Positions 1 to 15,200 of a stretch of 64,000 nt of DNA are shown here, one piece after another (within the stretch, counting starts at the first letter, position 1; every line of letters begins with the position of its first letter). The translations under genes were made by a program, and so were the position numbers. The notes below the pieces were generated by a model. It was given only the letters and a program-made list of their open reading frames with translations. It was not told the origin of the DNA and made no database searches. This stretch comes from Litomosoides sigmodontis (Eukaryota > Nematoda > Chromadorea > Rhabditida > Onchocercidae). The stretch spans positions 5,355,317 through 5,419,316 of the forward strand of contig OY718804.1 in the NCBI GenBank assembly GCA_963070105.1, given 5' to 3'.

Positions 1-55
1 TGTGACTGAAAAGAACTCCTACTGAAATATTTAATTTGTTGGTTAATGATTGCAG

Positions 56-421
56 GTGTCACCAGCTATTATACCTTTGGATGTAGCGATTATCGATGTA
101 CCTCGTCGGACGGTGCTTATTTTGAGCAATAAAACAGAAATGATACCGTTGAAACATAATGGATTGATGGTACTTGATCCAGACAGACGTACGCATGCTA
201 TAATCGTCTATGAAGTGAGTTAAAATTTATGTTCAAATTTTGTCATTGAAAATTTTAAACTTTCAAAGAAGACAAATGACAAGGGTTTTCTGAAGTTAAG
301 GTAGGTAGTAATTTGCATTCGGTAAGCTTTATATCAGGAAGAATTTGTCGAGCATTTAGCAATGCTCAGAGGGAAAAAGATTTCGGCAGGACCTATGGAC
401 CGTTTTGTTTTGACCATTTGA
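56..421 (+). CDS. 3' end of an unidentified protein-coding gene (partial)
   Basis: Two exons can be read. Exon 56-214 follows a TGCAG acceptor and ends at a GTGAGT donor. It encodes 53 residues, including PLDVAIIDVPRRTVLIL and LMVLDPDRRTHAIIVYE. Exon 338-421 follows ATATCAG, continues in the same phase with EEFVEHLAMLRGKKIS and stops at a TGA ending at 421. The gene must start left of the window. I do not recognise the family. The sequence is mixed hydrophobic and charged, without a membrane segment or obvious catalytic motif. The end is uncertain: a small alternative exon (about 428-459, acceptor GATCAG, donor GTAAGT) could replace the 338-421 exon. The joined reading is codon-like and free of internal stops, which supports real coding, but identity and 3' end are open. 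Confidence 0.55.
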
Positions 422-552
422 TCAGCGAGATAATACTGACCCGAATAACCTGCTGAAGTAAGTATGCAAAACATTTTTTCTCCACAAATTCACCTTTACA
501 GATGGATGAATGAGTGATAAGTAGTTATACTTGGAAAATTTCTTCGTTGCAG

Positions 553-879
553 CCGGAAGTTTATTTGCGCTTCGTGCAGTGCATCGAAGCGTCCTCATGC
601 TCGTCATTCTTGAAACCGGAAACGATGAAACGTATTTTGGACGATTTTTGTTGGGCCCTTTTAGGTGATTATTTCACCGTACCCGAAAATACGCCCCAAA
701 AAGCGCGAATTTGGGTGCAGTTTATGCAAATTTTATCGGGAACAAAATATATGCAAGGCTCTTGCGCATGCTGCATGAATAAGAATTTAGAAAAGTCAGG
801 GTCAATAAGGTGTAGCTGGCACTGGAATGACGTCTGTGAGAAGCTTACCTTACTCAAACAACTTCAACATTTCACATAA
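553..879 (+). CDS. Unidentified coding exon, possibly 3' terminal
   Basis: An open frame begins right after a good acceptor (CGTTGCAG) and runs 109 codons to TAA. It contains PEVYLRFVQCIEASS, ETMKRILDDFCWALLGDYF and a cysteine-rich stretch CACCMNKN. No ATG opens it at the acceptor, so it would be an internal or terminal exon. It lies about 130 bp beyond the end of the previous gene and may be an alternative 3' exon of it, since both junctions are phase 0. I do not recognise the protein. A chance open frame cannot be excluded. Confidence 0.35.
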   Translation, partial: PEVYLRFVQCIEASSCSSFLKPETMKRILDDFCWALLGDYFTVPENTPQKARIWVQFMQILSGTKYMQGSCACCMNKNLEKSGSIRCSWHWNDVCEKLTLLKQLQHFT

Positions 880-2242
880 TTGCAACATCTTGCATCCTTT
901 ACCAATTACAATTGATTCACTCCTCCCAAAAGTTTTTGAAATATCAAACAAAATGGAAATTAGTGCTAGTATGCTAGCGCACTATATGTACTAGTTATTC
1001 AATGTAAAGCATCACCTCTTAGCAATTGCTACAGCTGCTCAATGATCAATCTGCCCTCATATTGCTTGAATTTCCCAAGGAAACAGCTCACACCTAGCAT
1101 GACTCCAGTTATTGTCATTTAGAAGCCATAAGGAGAATGAATATTCAAATGTGATTTAGTGGAAAAGGAATGTACAAAATTCCAAAACAAGATTTCAGAA
1201 ATCCATTCGAAAAATATTATTTCAACGAAAAAGGAAGCGCTTTCTGTGAATGCCTTTATTTATACAACGATCTCAATTTAATTAGAATAAAGATACAGAT
1301 TTCCTTTGTGTTTTTCGTGCTTATCCGATCGCAACAACAGTCTCAAGAGTCATTTTTAAAATACCTTTTGCCTTTAATACTGCCTGAAAGACCTGCCTGA
1401 CATAAACTCATACAAACGTTAAGTGCAAGTTTTTTTTTGAAGTTTTAATGAACAAAGGTAGCCAAAACATCCTGTTCTCTCAATTAATACTTAAAAAAAA
1501 GGCCATTGAGCATACTGTGCTAGAATTCTCAGAAGGACAACTTTATAATTCTCGTTTGTTCTGTCGTAAATATGAATATTATAAAAAAAAAAGTGAAAAA
1601 GATTTCTTATGTTTCATATGCAAACACTTATAATGAGTGTGGACTTTACCTCAAATTTGATTGATACAGACTATTTACAATTTAATTGCGAAACAAACCT
1701 CAAAAAAATTAACATAAAAGAGTTTACCAAAGAAAATAAGAAACCCTTTTGAGTAAATATTTTAAATGGAACAAAAGGAACAGCATAATAGTATTACACC
1801 AGACAGCCGTTAGAAGAGCTTAAACAAATAACAAGTTTAGAATAATACGACTATTTACTTCAAACTCAGCAAATATCAGGAATTTATCGCTGTTTTCAAC
1901 ATAGATTCGTGATATTAAGACCTACTGGATTTAAAAAGATCTAAAAATTGAAAGTGATTTAAATCAATTTTTCGGCATTGCAGACCACTTCAATAAACTA
2001 AAGTTTCAAGCTCAAATCTTGGGATATTTGTAAAAATTATGCATAACTCATAAGCAAATTTTATACATTTAATAAGTCTAAATAAAACAAAAGTTAATAT
2101 TTTCAGTCCATAGAATAACAAATCTATCCTGTCTCCTATTAAAGTTAAAAATGAGAAGTTACATCCAGAAAAAGGCAACTTTCGAATATACGACAACTTC
2201 ACGAGCAACAGATATAGAACAAGTTAAAAATAGGGCTTTCCC
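880..2242. other. Intergenic, no gene seen
   Basis: AT-rich spacer between the unidentified left-hand gene and the 3' end of the Rab33 gene. Open frames here are short, lack splice-site context and resemble no family I know. It presumably includes the Rab33 3' UTR on the minus strand. Confidence 0.6.
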
Positions 2243-4210
2243 TCAGCAACACCATCCCTCGCCAATAGTTTCTGCAGTGGCATCACCAGCCTTCAGCAAT
2301 AATCTTTGCTCTTTCCGGGCTCTTTCTTCATCACTTTGAACATGCATTGGCTTACTTTGTTGCAACTTATGCACCAAAGTCATAAAAATTGATTCAACAT
2401 GATCCGCTTCCGTATCTGCTAATGCTGACGTCTCAAATAACGCCATATCATTTTGATCAGCAAACATCTGCAAGAAATTTTGTATAAAAGAGAGAAATAT
2501 GCAATTTAAGACAACTTCAGATTGCGAAACATTTCAAAATCTCGCTTGTCGCTTTACACAACTGTGTTGATGCCGTCACTATAAATTATTATCACTAAGC
2601 ACAGCTCCTATTCGCCATGTTAATGTCAGTTAAAGTACTTTATTCAGTTGATGCTTCAATAAAACCTATCAGTTAAATTCAAGGAAAAAATACAAGTTTA
2701 AAGGAATCTCACCTGAGCAGCATCCGTTTTAACTTTGTTTTCCAGTGTTAGATCACATTTATTTCCGATCAATATGTGCGGAGTATCGTTTGTAGAAGAA
2801 ACCGAATGTTTACGGCACTCACTGATCCAGTCATTTAGTGAATGAAATGATGACGGATTACTCACATCATAAACGAATACAACGGCACTCACATTTCGAT
2901 AATAATGCGATACAATTGACTGTCGATAACGTTCCTGTCCAGCTGTATCCCATAGTTGGACCTGAAATTATAAAACAAAACTCTCACAACCACGACTTCA
3001 ATATCACTTTTGCAAAACAGAAATTATCTACATATTCGAATCAGCATTTTTATTTCTTTTACACGGAAATATGTTCTAAAGAATTAGCTTCCAACACGAC
3101 GAAGCTATGTAGATGACTATTTCGGCGAGATGATAAAAATTAATTGAACTAAACTTTTTCCACTTCTCATAACAGTGTGAGTCATATCTGAAATTGGTCG
3201 TTTTGCTAAATGTCCATTGTTTCATATTATCAAAACAAAATTTCAGCGCTTCGAAATAATGTCTTAAACAGAAATTTGGTATGTATTGATGAAAACAAAA
3301 AAACAAACCCTTATCAGTTCACCGTCGATGGCAACAGAACGCTCCCGAAAATCCACTCCTATCGTTGCTTCTGTTTGAGCAGGAAATCTCCCATTACAAA
3401 AGCGAAAACTAAGACAGGTTTTCCCAACTCCAGCATCACCTAATATGATAACCTGAATGAAAAACAGTGAATGCAGTGATTAATATCAAGATAATGGTGG
3501 CATTAAAAAACTAAAAAAAAAAGAAAAAAATAACGGTAAAATTATTAAACGAAAAAATCCTTTCAGATATTTAGCAATAGCTAAAAATTGATTACAGCAT
3601 TACTCAGACTTACGAAATTCACTCGCTTGACATGCCTCTGCTTACTAAGTTATTAATGATAATCTGTTAAACAAGAAAATATAAAAAACTACCTTAAAAA
3701 CACGCTTCGCTCGATATGTTTTTCCGGGTTGATAAGCATAAATTGCTCTGGATGCATATTTTGATGAGACTACTTGCGTTGTCGATACAATTTTCTGCTT
3801 AGATGCAGGAGTAGTATTCATCGGTGTTATTTCTGGATAAGCGACACGACTGAGACCAACGTCAACTGGAAATAAGGGAATAAACGACTTAGATATAATC
3901 CAATTAGTAGTACCGCTCTCCCATTTTCTTCATTCATAGCAAGAATAATAGGCTAAAAATTTAACATTATGGGAAAAAATAAACATCTGGAAATACCAAA
4001 TATTTGAATGATTATGAATGAAGCCAATAACTCACTTTCATTTTGTTCTGATTCCTTTGTTGAATTATTGGCAGAAGAATGTAAATTAGATAATGATATT
4101 TGTGGTGCTAATGTCGTAACGACTGTGCTAATTTTAGGCGATGACATGATAATATTTGGTTCCAGCAGTCGTTGTGTCGAGGCTTCCTGCACTTCAGCAG
4201 GCACATTCAT
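2243..4210 (-). CDS. RAB33: Rab33-type small GTPase
   Basis: Membrane-traffic GTPase. In animals Rab33 acts at the Golgi and in autophagosome formation through ATG16L1. Five exons on the minus strand: 4210-4036, 3865-3693, 3452-3309, 2961-2713 and 2467-2243, with all junctions in frame, give 321 residues. Visible motifs are the P-loop GDAGVGKT (about residues 121-128), switch I region [26 protein letters not shown] (about 168), NKCD (about 231), ETSA (about 259) and the prenylation end GWCC. The block [12 protein letters not shown] and the phrases [14 protein letters not shown] and [14 protein letters not shown] are Rab33 signatures, separating it from Rab1, Rab8 and Rab18. The start was set at ATG 4210, the first ATG in the first exon. 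About 116 residues precede the GTPase fold, much longer than the short leader of vertebrate Rab33. DEF8 lies upstream on the same strand, about 1.06 kb away. Confidence 0.95.
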
Positions 4211-5268
4211 TGCTCCCTTCACTTAAATATACCACCAGCCAAAAAGTTCAAGGAGCGAATTCATAGCAAATACACTAAATAAGCCACATATTTTCGTCAG
4301 TAGAGATCCAATATACCACCCATAGAAGTTGGATATCACAACACCATGATCTGTAAGTTGGCCGTAATTTGTGTGAACACATAATTTGACGTGTAATTTG
4401 TGTGACCAGGCTCACTATTCACAACTTACCAATCGAAATCACTCATCATTAAACACCTTCAACTTTGTACGAATCCAGTGCTCGCCAAACTCCACTAAAT
4501 AATACTTCCTAACACAGTTTCATACTTTCAAACCCCTCAGGTCCAGAAAAACAAAAAGCTGGATTTCTGAATGCTAAGGAATTTCCCGTAAGCTACTAGA
4601 TTCCACTACATCCTTCCGTAGTGGAGTTGGCGTAGTGGATTACGCAATACATTAAAATAACTCTTTTACTTAATGTGAAAGTAAAAAAAGATGCAAGGTA
4701 TGATTTTCTTCATGTCTTCTGCAAAAGATATAAAAACTGTCATTGTCATACAGTTCCGCACATACGCATGATATCAGTGTACAAATAAATACTTTATTTT
4801 ACACTATATATAATTTACAAAGCAAATTTGTCAGCAGATTTGGTAGTTCTTTATAAAAAATACATCGCCTGACACATGCTAACTATATGTACAAACAATG
4901 TGTATTCGGAAAGATCACATTGTGATCCAGAAGTATTAGCATATCACAATAAAACAACCTTCCACAATTCGAAGTTTCAAAGTAAAAATAGTAGAACTGA
5001 TATCTTGAGAAGTGATTCCAAATGGAGTGATTATTTGAATCAAGTGATATCCTTCACCAGGAACTCTGAATATGCACGAGATTTTCGTCGCAAACACCTG
5101 AAATGATTTTCGGAAGAATGCAGAATTGTGAAGTCGAATAAAACCTTTTAAATGGATTTTTCCGCTTACAGTAATGAGAAAACAGGAAACCCCCGCCCTG
5201 ATGAAAACAAATAAATCATAAATGCTGAGGATAAGAAAACTGGTAATTAAAAGTTATATACTGCCGTA
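4211..5268. other. Intergenic spacer between Rab33 and DEF8
   Basis: AT-rich, about 1.06 kb, with no recognisable gene. A small inverted repeat (TCCACTAC at 4602-4609 facing GTAGTGGA at 4618-4625, with a further GTAGTGGAT at 4632-4640) is the only structure noticed. It should hold the DEF8 3' UTR and the Rab33 promoter or intercistronic region. Confidence 0.6.
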
Positions 5269-7754
<2,486 letters not shown>

Positions 7755-9290
7755 CTTACATCTGAAACGATTAACTTGAAATCTACGATGATGCAGTGAT
7801 GAACCTCACGTACCCGGAAATTCGTCAGCGAACAATTATCAAGTTTTATGAACTCAAAATTCTCCCACTTGACAGCAGCGGATAACAAAATACAAAATAC
7901 ACTTCCACGAGTTTTGAAATTCAACACAGTTTTATGATGACACATATAAAAAAGAGAAGGCTTATAAAAAGCTATACTTTCGATTTGAATACTGGCAAAC
8001 TAGAACTGCATTTAGCAATAACATTCGTTCCATTAATAACGTTAGAGTGTTACAATTCACAGAGGGTGCTGGCAAAATCTAAGACGCATCATTTATAACA
8101 TTGGATGCCGTGAAAATCAGATTATAGTTATCTTCGTGAATAGTAAACGAACGTAGGAACATATCACGTCATGTATCCAGTATTTCCTGGACATATCCCA
8201 TCAGCTGGCTTCCACATGTGGGCTGCAATAAATCTAGCACAGACAAAATACTCCACCAATAACTCGTGGTTTTCCACTCGTTTTTTATTTACGGAACTTC
8301 CCTTACAAGTGTGTTAAGCCACGGAGACATCCTGTGCGCCCCATCGAAATCTTTTCTTACGTGATGCTCGCCATATCTACATCCTGTACTACTCCCATGA
8401 CCTTTATGAACACGTCATTTACGTTCCTTCATTTCTACCTCATACACACGCGATCTTTCTAATGCAATTTCTGTATACGGATAATCTTTCACAAGCCTCT
8501 TTTCAAATAAGTTATGTCTTACGATTTTCACTCGTTTTTTTTATTTCGATAATCAATGCATTAGTAAGTTGGTCCTACTCGTAAAGTGCTCCTACTAAGT
8601 CAGCACGCAATGCAGAACTGCGCATGTTTGACGCATCCACCACGCGACACCACACTACACGTATCTCACCACGATTGTCCGCATAAACAAGCAACCAGAC
8701 ATGAAAAGAGCTACGTTTACGGAAAAGGGGTTTTGCGTTGCAATGGTTTGTCTGTGAATTCCACCACGATGATGAGGATGTGTTGCTAGTCGTTGACGTT
8801 TCGCCTTTACGTAGCGTCGTAATTTAGGTTCCATGTAAGCTGGTTGTTCAGGATTTAGTCAGTCACGTGCACTCTGTTGCGTGTAATCTCACTCATGTCA
8901 TTTTATTGAGTCTTCTCTCTTTTCATATATTTCCGTAAGGCCACAATGAACTTAATTTTGGTTTCTCGTGGAACAAAAATCAGAATAAGCAACTTAATTA
9001 CGCAAGGCACTTGTAAGATTGAAATTGAAATTACCAGAGATCAAGTTACTAGTAGCCTTGTCGTCATGATCAGAATATCAAACTATCAAAAGTTCATCCA
9101 GATGGATGTGAATGGAAAGAGTCAGCGGCTAAATCATCTCATAATCGAGCTGGCTGTAATAGATATTCGTCTGCAGATCTATTTACATGTAGAAACATCA
9201 CATTTTACGGGTTTTGATATATCAAAAATAAACTAAATCGATAATGCTCTATTATATTCTAGATAAGATACACCTAGCGCAAGGGAAATA
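7755..9290. other. Divergent promoter region between DEF8 and ARS2
   Basis: About 1.5 kb separating two divergently transcribed genes, so both promoters should lie here. An acceptor-like TTTCAG (minus strand, 7762-7764) abuts DEF8 and ATATTCTAG (plus strand, ending 9262) precedes the ARS2 start, both candidate spliced-leader sites. No convincing gene was found inside: the 95-codon open frame near 8946-9236 has no family resemblance. Confidence 0.55.
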
Positions 9291-12200
9291 ATGGGTGATA
9301 GCGACGATGAATACCACAGACGTGGTGGGCGTGATAAATTCGCACGTGAGCGCAATGATTATGCGGACCGAACACGACGCGACTACGACTATGATAGGTA
9401 ATACTTGGATGCTGATCAAACTGTAAAATATCCAAACTTTCCTGAAAATGTTGTTTCAAGATCATCATAGTTATGGCGGGAATATTTCGCGTACTTTCCA
9501 CCCGCATTCCCAATCTCATCGTTAATTGATGCAAAATGTAATTTAACATTGCGTAAAGATGATAGAGTGTATAAGGTCGTCATAAATAATTCTCTAAAAA
9601 TTGGAATCTCATCTGATAAAGTCATTGTAAACTCAAAAATCATGTTATTTTTTTTTCTACAGACGTGGCGGCGGTGGTGGTGGAGCTAGTGGTGGTGGCG
9701 CCGGAGGTAATACATATCAGCGAGGTGATTACGCAAATGGTTCATCAATGAAACGCTCTTCGTCGCGTCGAGATGATTACGTGTCCAGCACGAAGCGTAG
9801 CCGAATTGAGTAAGCGAAATATTGATGCAAATGTAAAAACAGGTTTCATTAATGTTTTATGTACGGCTATACTTACGTGCATGCCTAATGATGCTCGGTT
9901 CATGGCAGGACTATAGGACTGTAAGTTAAATAATGCAACGCGTCACCTAGTGAACATATGAGCCTCTTTGAGTCTTTCATGCTTTATTTTTAGTTTCATT
10001 TGATAAAGCATTCGATAATTGCAAGGTTACAGTTAAGTTATAGCTCAAGTTGAATTTACCTTTTCACATTTTTGCATTCTGCAACTCCTTCCATATTGGC
10101 GATTATATGTATATAGTGCAGTAATGAGCCTCATATTTTGTTTTTATTCCAAATGACAAAATTCAAATCGTTGTTTCTAAACGGATAATTTAGCAGTGCT
10201 TCCGATACGTATGATCCTGTGATGAAAACATCTGCGGACGAAGAACCAGTACCGGTAATGATGACGTTCAAAAAGTTCCTTGCAACACAGGATGATTCAA
10301 TAACCGATGAAGAAGCAATTGCTAAATATTCGGAATATAAGCTGGAATTTAAACGACAAGAGCTGCACAAGTTCTTTCTGGCACATAAGGATGAAGAGTG
10401 GTGGGTGATGGCACAGATGCCGTATCTACTAGTTCCTTCCTTCTTTACTAATTTTGTATTTGTATTATTTTTACTTAATTCGAAGTGAATTTCGTATAGC
10501 AAGTTCATTTTACAGTGGTATTTTTTGTAATTGGGGTACAGTGTTTCCCGCTATGCTTTTCCATAGCTTTTCGACTTGGAATTATTGTAGGACAGGAGCA
10601 AAACAAAAGGAATTTCTTGATTTTCACAATTCTCTATAGGTAGCTATATAAAGTCAAATTTTAAGGCCCTCCAAAAGATAGCATTGGATAAAACCTTATT
10701 CTGAGTATACAGAATAGCACCGGAAGGGACTAAATTCTTAAGAGACAAGCGCTTTTTCCGATATTCTTCAGGAACCGTACATCGTTTATATTTTGCAGAT
10801 AGTAGTCTGCTTTTGTGGTAATGGATTGTGCTGTAAAAATTCGCTACCACTTACACTTAGAAGCATCCTAGTTTCTCAAACGTTATATATTTTTTAGAGT
10901 TTACGTAGATTTTTCATAAATGAATAAGATAATGACATTGCTGGATGGTTTACTGAAAAATGGCTGTTACACTGTCTGGGGCTGTTCAACACTTTATGAA
11001 AGTTTATGTTCTAATTTCGTAAGAAGAGTACCGGCAAACATTATGGAAATTTGGCTGACCAGAGGCGCTGTATGCCGCGGCAGTCATCATCAGTTAAACG
11101 TCATTTCTCAGTAATTCGAAACTATTTTACTTCACTTCACACAAACATCCATCAATAACATCAACATCACTTCGGCGAAACCTCCAAATAACTCCATGAT
11201 TCACTTGTTGACCACAGTTCCTCGTCTCATCGCAAAACATGTTTTTCTTCTCGACAACTAATCAGCTACAAATTGCGTGCATCGCCAACAACATGCTTCC
11301 CAAATTTATTTAAATATTCCAAAATAAGGGTTTCGTGAGATGGATGATAGAAATAAGTGTTCAATATGTTTGGAAGTAGACAGTGGGAAAGCGTAAAGTA
11401 TTCTTAATTCAAGTTGCGATTTCGCGTAAAATATGTTGTCATGATAGTGTCGTATTCAATTGGTTATTGCATTATTGAACTTGGTACAAAAAAACACTTC
11501 TATGTATGGATTTATTTCCTGGGAAATTGTTTTTATAGGTTTCGTCTAAAATATCATCCAGAAGATAGTGGTAGGCGAAAAGCTGAGCAGAAGGAGAATG
11601 TATTGCGTCGATTGGAAATTTTTCAAAACCTCTATGACGATGGGTGCATCGATAAGTTACATATTGATTACGATTATGCTCCAGAAATCATACGTATCAT
11701 GGACACACGTTAGTGTTGATTTTTGTAATTTTAAAGTCGGTATATTGGGGGTTGTGAATAGAATTGCTTTTGGGTATCGTATGATCATTTCAGTGGTTGT
11801 CAAATTGGAAGGTGGCACGGAAGATGATGTTGCAGCTCTGAAAAGTGAGAAAATTGACGATGAATCGGTGTTGGAGTTAAAAAAGCTAAAAAGGTGAGTT
11901 TTTGTTCGTACTAGGCGATGTAGAATTTGAATTATTAAATTTGACGGATATTCCGAAGACATCTGTCTCATGCGGACAATAACGTTTCCACTTACTGCAT
12001 CTACTTACTGTCAAAATTGTGTGCTCATTGCTTTGTTGTTTCAGCTATATCGAAGGAGTTTTATGACCAAAGCAGTTTTAATAGTCCTGAATTTGTGCAT
12101 CAACTTTTTTCAGCATAATTGTAACTTAGTTGTTTGATTGCATGTTTTTTTCAGTGAGATAAAGAAAAAAAATGCTGAAATCAATGGAGAAGAGAACAAG

Positions 12201-15200
12201 TCAACGCAGGAAAAGGAGAGGAGTGGAGAAAATCCTAATGATGATGGTGCTATAAGCGATTCTGATGATGAAAAGGAGAAGCAATGCATAAGTGGTATCT
12301 TATCCTCACATATAATAACTTCGAAGTGATTGTTTGTAAACAAAAGATTACTTGACGATTAGTTCGGTTGTGTATGATTTAAATTCATCCAATCTTTTTA
12401 TTTCTGAAGTTTCAGTACTGCCTAACGTCGATATCGTTATCTTTCTCTTTCTGTATCGGGATACGCTGATTTTTTATCATAATTTTTCTATCTTTGTTTA
12501 GTTGGAAATGATGAAAGTGTTAAAAACGAGGAAGAATTGGGTCGTCAAAAGAAGAAAATGTTGCTGCATAAAACTTCAAGCATTTTCCTTCGCAATGTTG
12601 CACCGAATATTACCATAGAAGAAATTGAAACGGTTCCTTCCTCTTTTTGCATCAGGATGTTCTTGGATTTCTGTATTCTTCTGTTTTCGAGAAGAATGTC
12701 CTAAGTTTTTGCAATTTAAATTTTCATGGTTAACATCATGGGAAGTCTTGGAAATCAGGTATTTCTAGGCTTGTAAACGATTCCCTGGGTTTTTGCGGGT
12801 TGGTCTTGCAGACCCAGTGCCAGATCGGAAATTCTATCGGCGTGGCTGGGTAACATTCAGACGAGACGTCAATATTAAAGAAATTTGTTGGAATTTGAAC
12901 AGCGTTCGTGTTAGTAGTTTTTATTACTTTTCAATTTGAAAGATGAAAAAATGGTCTTCATATCAATACTTAGTCGTTTCAATAATCGTATTTTAGGCTT
13001 GGTAGAAGTCGGAATCGTTTTTTCCGATAGCATGATTTTGTAAGACTCAAAAAATTCCTTTTCTAAATCCTGGCATTTCATGTACAGATAAAAGAATGTG
13101 ATCTGGGCGCGGTGATAAATCGAGACATAGCTCGTCGTGTGCGGTCCGTGAATGGTATAACAGGACACAAACAGGTCGCTCAAAATGATCTGCGACAAGC
13201 GGCAAAACTCACTGCTTTGTATGACAAAAAGGTAGGTTTATTTTTAATTTTTTTGCGGAACACTTTCACAAAAGCTTGGTTATAACTTTGTATATGGTCT
13301 CTCCCCACTGGACCATATACAAAGTTATAATCAATCTTTATAACGTCGTTAGCGTTGATTTCATTGAGAGAATATCTTAAGTCTTCATTTTTCAGAATGG
13401 ACTTTATCAATCAGAAAATCAAGAAAAACGTCAAAGCACTTTTGAATTGGATGTTGTAGCACAAAGTCAGAATCCGTTGCTGAAGAATCTTACTGACTTT
13501 CTCATCGAAGAAGCGAGCGCTGAAGAGGAAGAATTACTTGGAATTTCAAGTGGTATTTTATCTACCTGAATATAGAGAGGAGAATATATTATTAAAGCTT
13601 GTAATCAAAGTAATTTGAGGGTTATACTTTTTGCATGCTTTCATCATGTTTTTTATGTAAAGTGTTAAAGTTAATTAAGCAAATGTAATAATAATGAAGG
13701 AATTATAAAAAACTAAGATGTGTATTTACAGATGGTGTTATTGAGGAGGACCAGAAAGTTCCATTTCAACGCGATGATGCATTAATTGCGAGACTTGATC
13801 GAATCATAACTTATCTCCGTATTGTACATTCCATTGATTTTTATAATCATGGTGAATATCCTAATGAAGATGTGATGCCAAACAGGTCTACTTGTTTGAA
13901 TCTTTATTCTTTTTCAAAAATATCGGCAATGCGCGCTGTATCTTGTTTTGCACAAAAAGATTATTTTTCAGTTTGAACTTTTGAAATTATAGATCGTAGA
14001 AAGATTTACTTCTTGAGGATTGACTGAATTATTGTTCATTTAATATACAGGTCAGGTTGCGTACCATTTGTATAATGTTATCTTTATTAACGTTATTCGA
14101 TTTCATGTTCTTCAGGTGCGGAATGATGCATGTTCGAGGGGCGCCGCCACCTGTTTCGCAATGGGGAGCTGATGACAGCGGAAGAACGTTGGTTGCGCAA
14201 AAATTCGTTACTGACTTCATTACCGGGTTCAACAACCGGATAGAAACTGCTTTGATGAATGAAACTTCATTAAGTGAATCGGAATTGGATAGTTTGGGTA
14301 GAAAAGACACCGAAAAGTGAGGAATCCCATGTTTTTTCATTCGAAAATTTTAACTTTTTGATATATCTAAACAATCGTGAGTTGATTCTATGGAAGCGAT
14401 TCTACTGTAAAAACTTAGTTTTGCTGATGCGTGCTGTGATTCCGTGAAGCTTTAATCTAAGTCTGAAGTTCTCAAGTCATTTTTTTTAAATTTCTGTTTT
14501 AAAGGGAAGTGGAGTCATTTATCACTGCTAACTGTGTTGAATTAGCTAAAGACAAGTGGCTATGCCCATTGTCAGGAAAAAAGTTTAAAGGACCCGAATT
14601 CATTCGAAAACATCTTACAACTAAACATGGAGAGAAATTGGATCAAGTTCGGCAAGAGGTTTGTTTTTGTTGATTTCGATTATGTCTGCGAGTAGTACTT
14701 CAGATCCTGTTGTGGCTTTAGGTATGTTGTATTAACTGGATACCATTTTTTTTAATGATTGATACTTCCTTACAGGTAGTTTATTTTAACAATTATTTGG
14801 CTGACGCAAAACGACCACAGAATTTGGAAGTGAAACCTGTTCAAACCAATCAGCAAGTAGCACCACCACGTGAAGAACGACGTGAACGTGAGCGTGGTAG
14901 TTTTTTCAATGTAAAAAAGTTTAGGAAAATCGGGAATTTTCAAGTTCTAAGTTTTTTATGAGAATGCTTCTCATGGTATACATGATATATTGCCAATTAG
15001 AGTTCTTTTAATGCGCTCTTTTTCATAATTCGTGAAATTGGAATAGCCATGCTACTTTCTTATTCTTTCGGTTTTCAGACTATGATGGCGATCGGGCGCG
15101 GACGGGAGTAGGTGGTGGTAACTCATCATACGGTGATCGTGATCGTCGTAGTGGTTATGAGCGTACTGGTGGCAGTAGTGGTGGACGATATGCAAGCTCG

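Noticed and set aside
4602..4640. Short inverted repeat TCCACTAC/GTAGTGGA
   Set aside because: An 8-bp stem is within chance expectation; no link to a gene.
8946..9236. 95-codon frame upstream of ARS2
   Set aside because: No recognised motif and no splice context beyond chance; it sits in the divergent promoter region.
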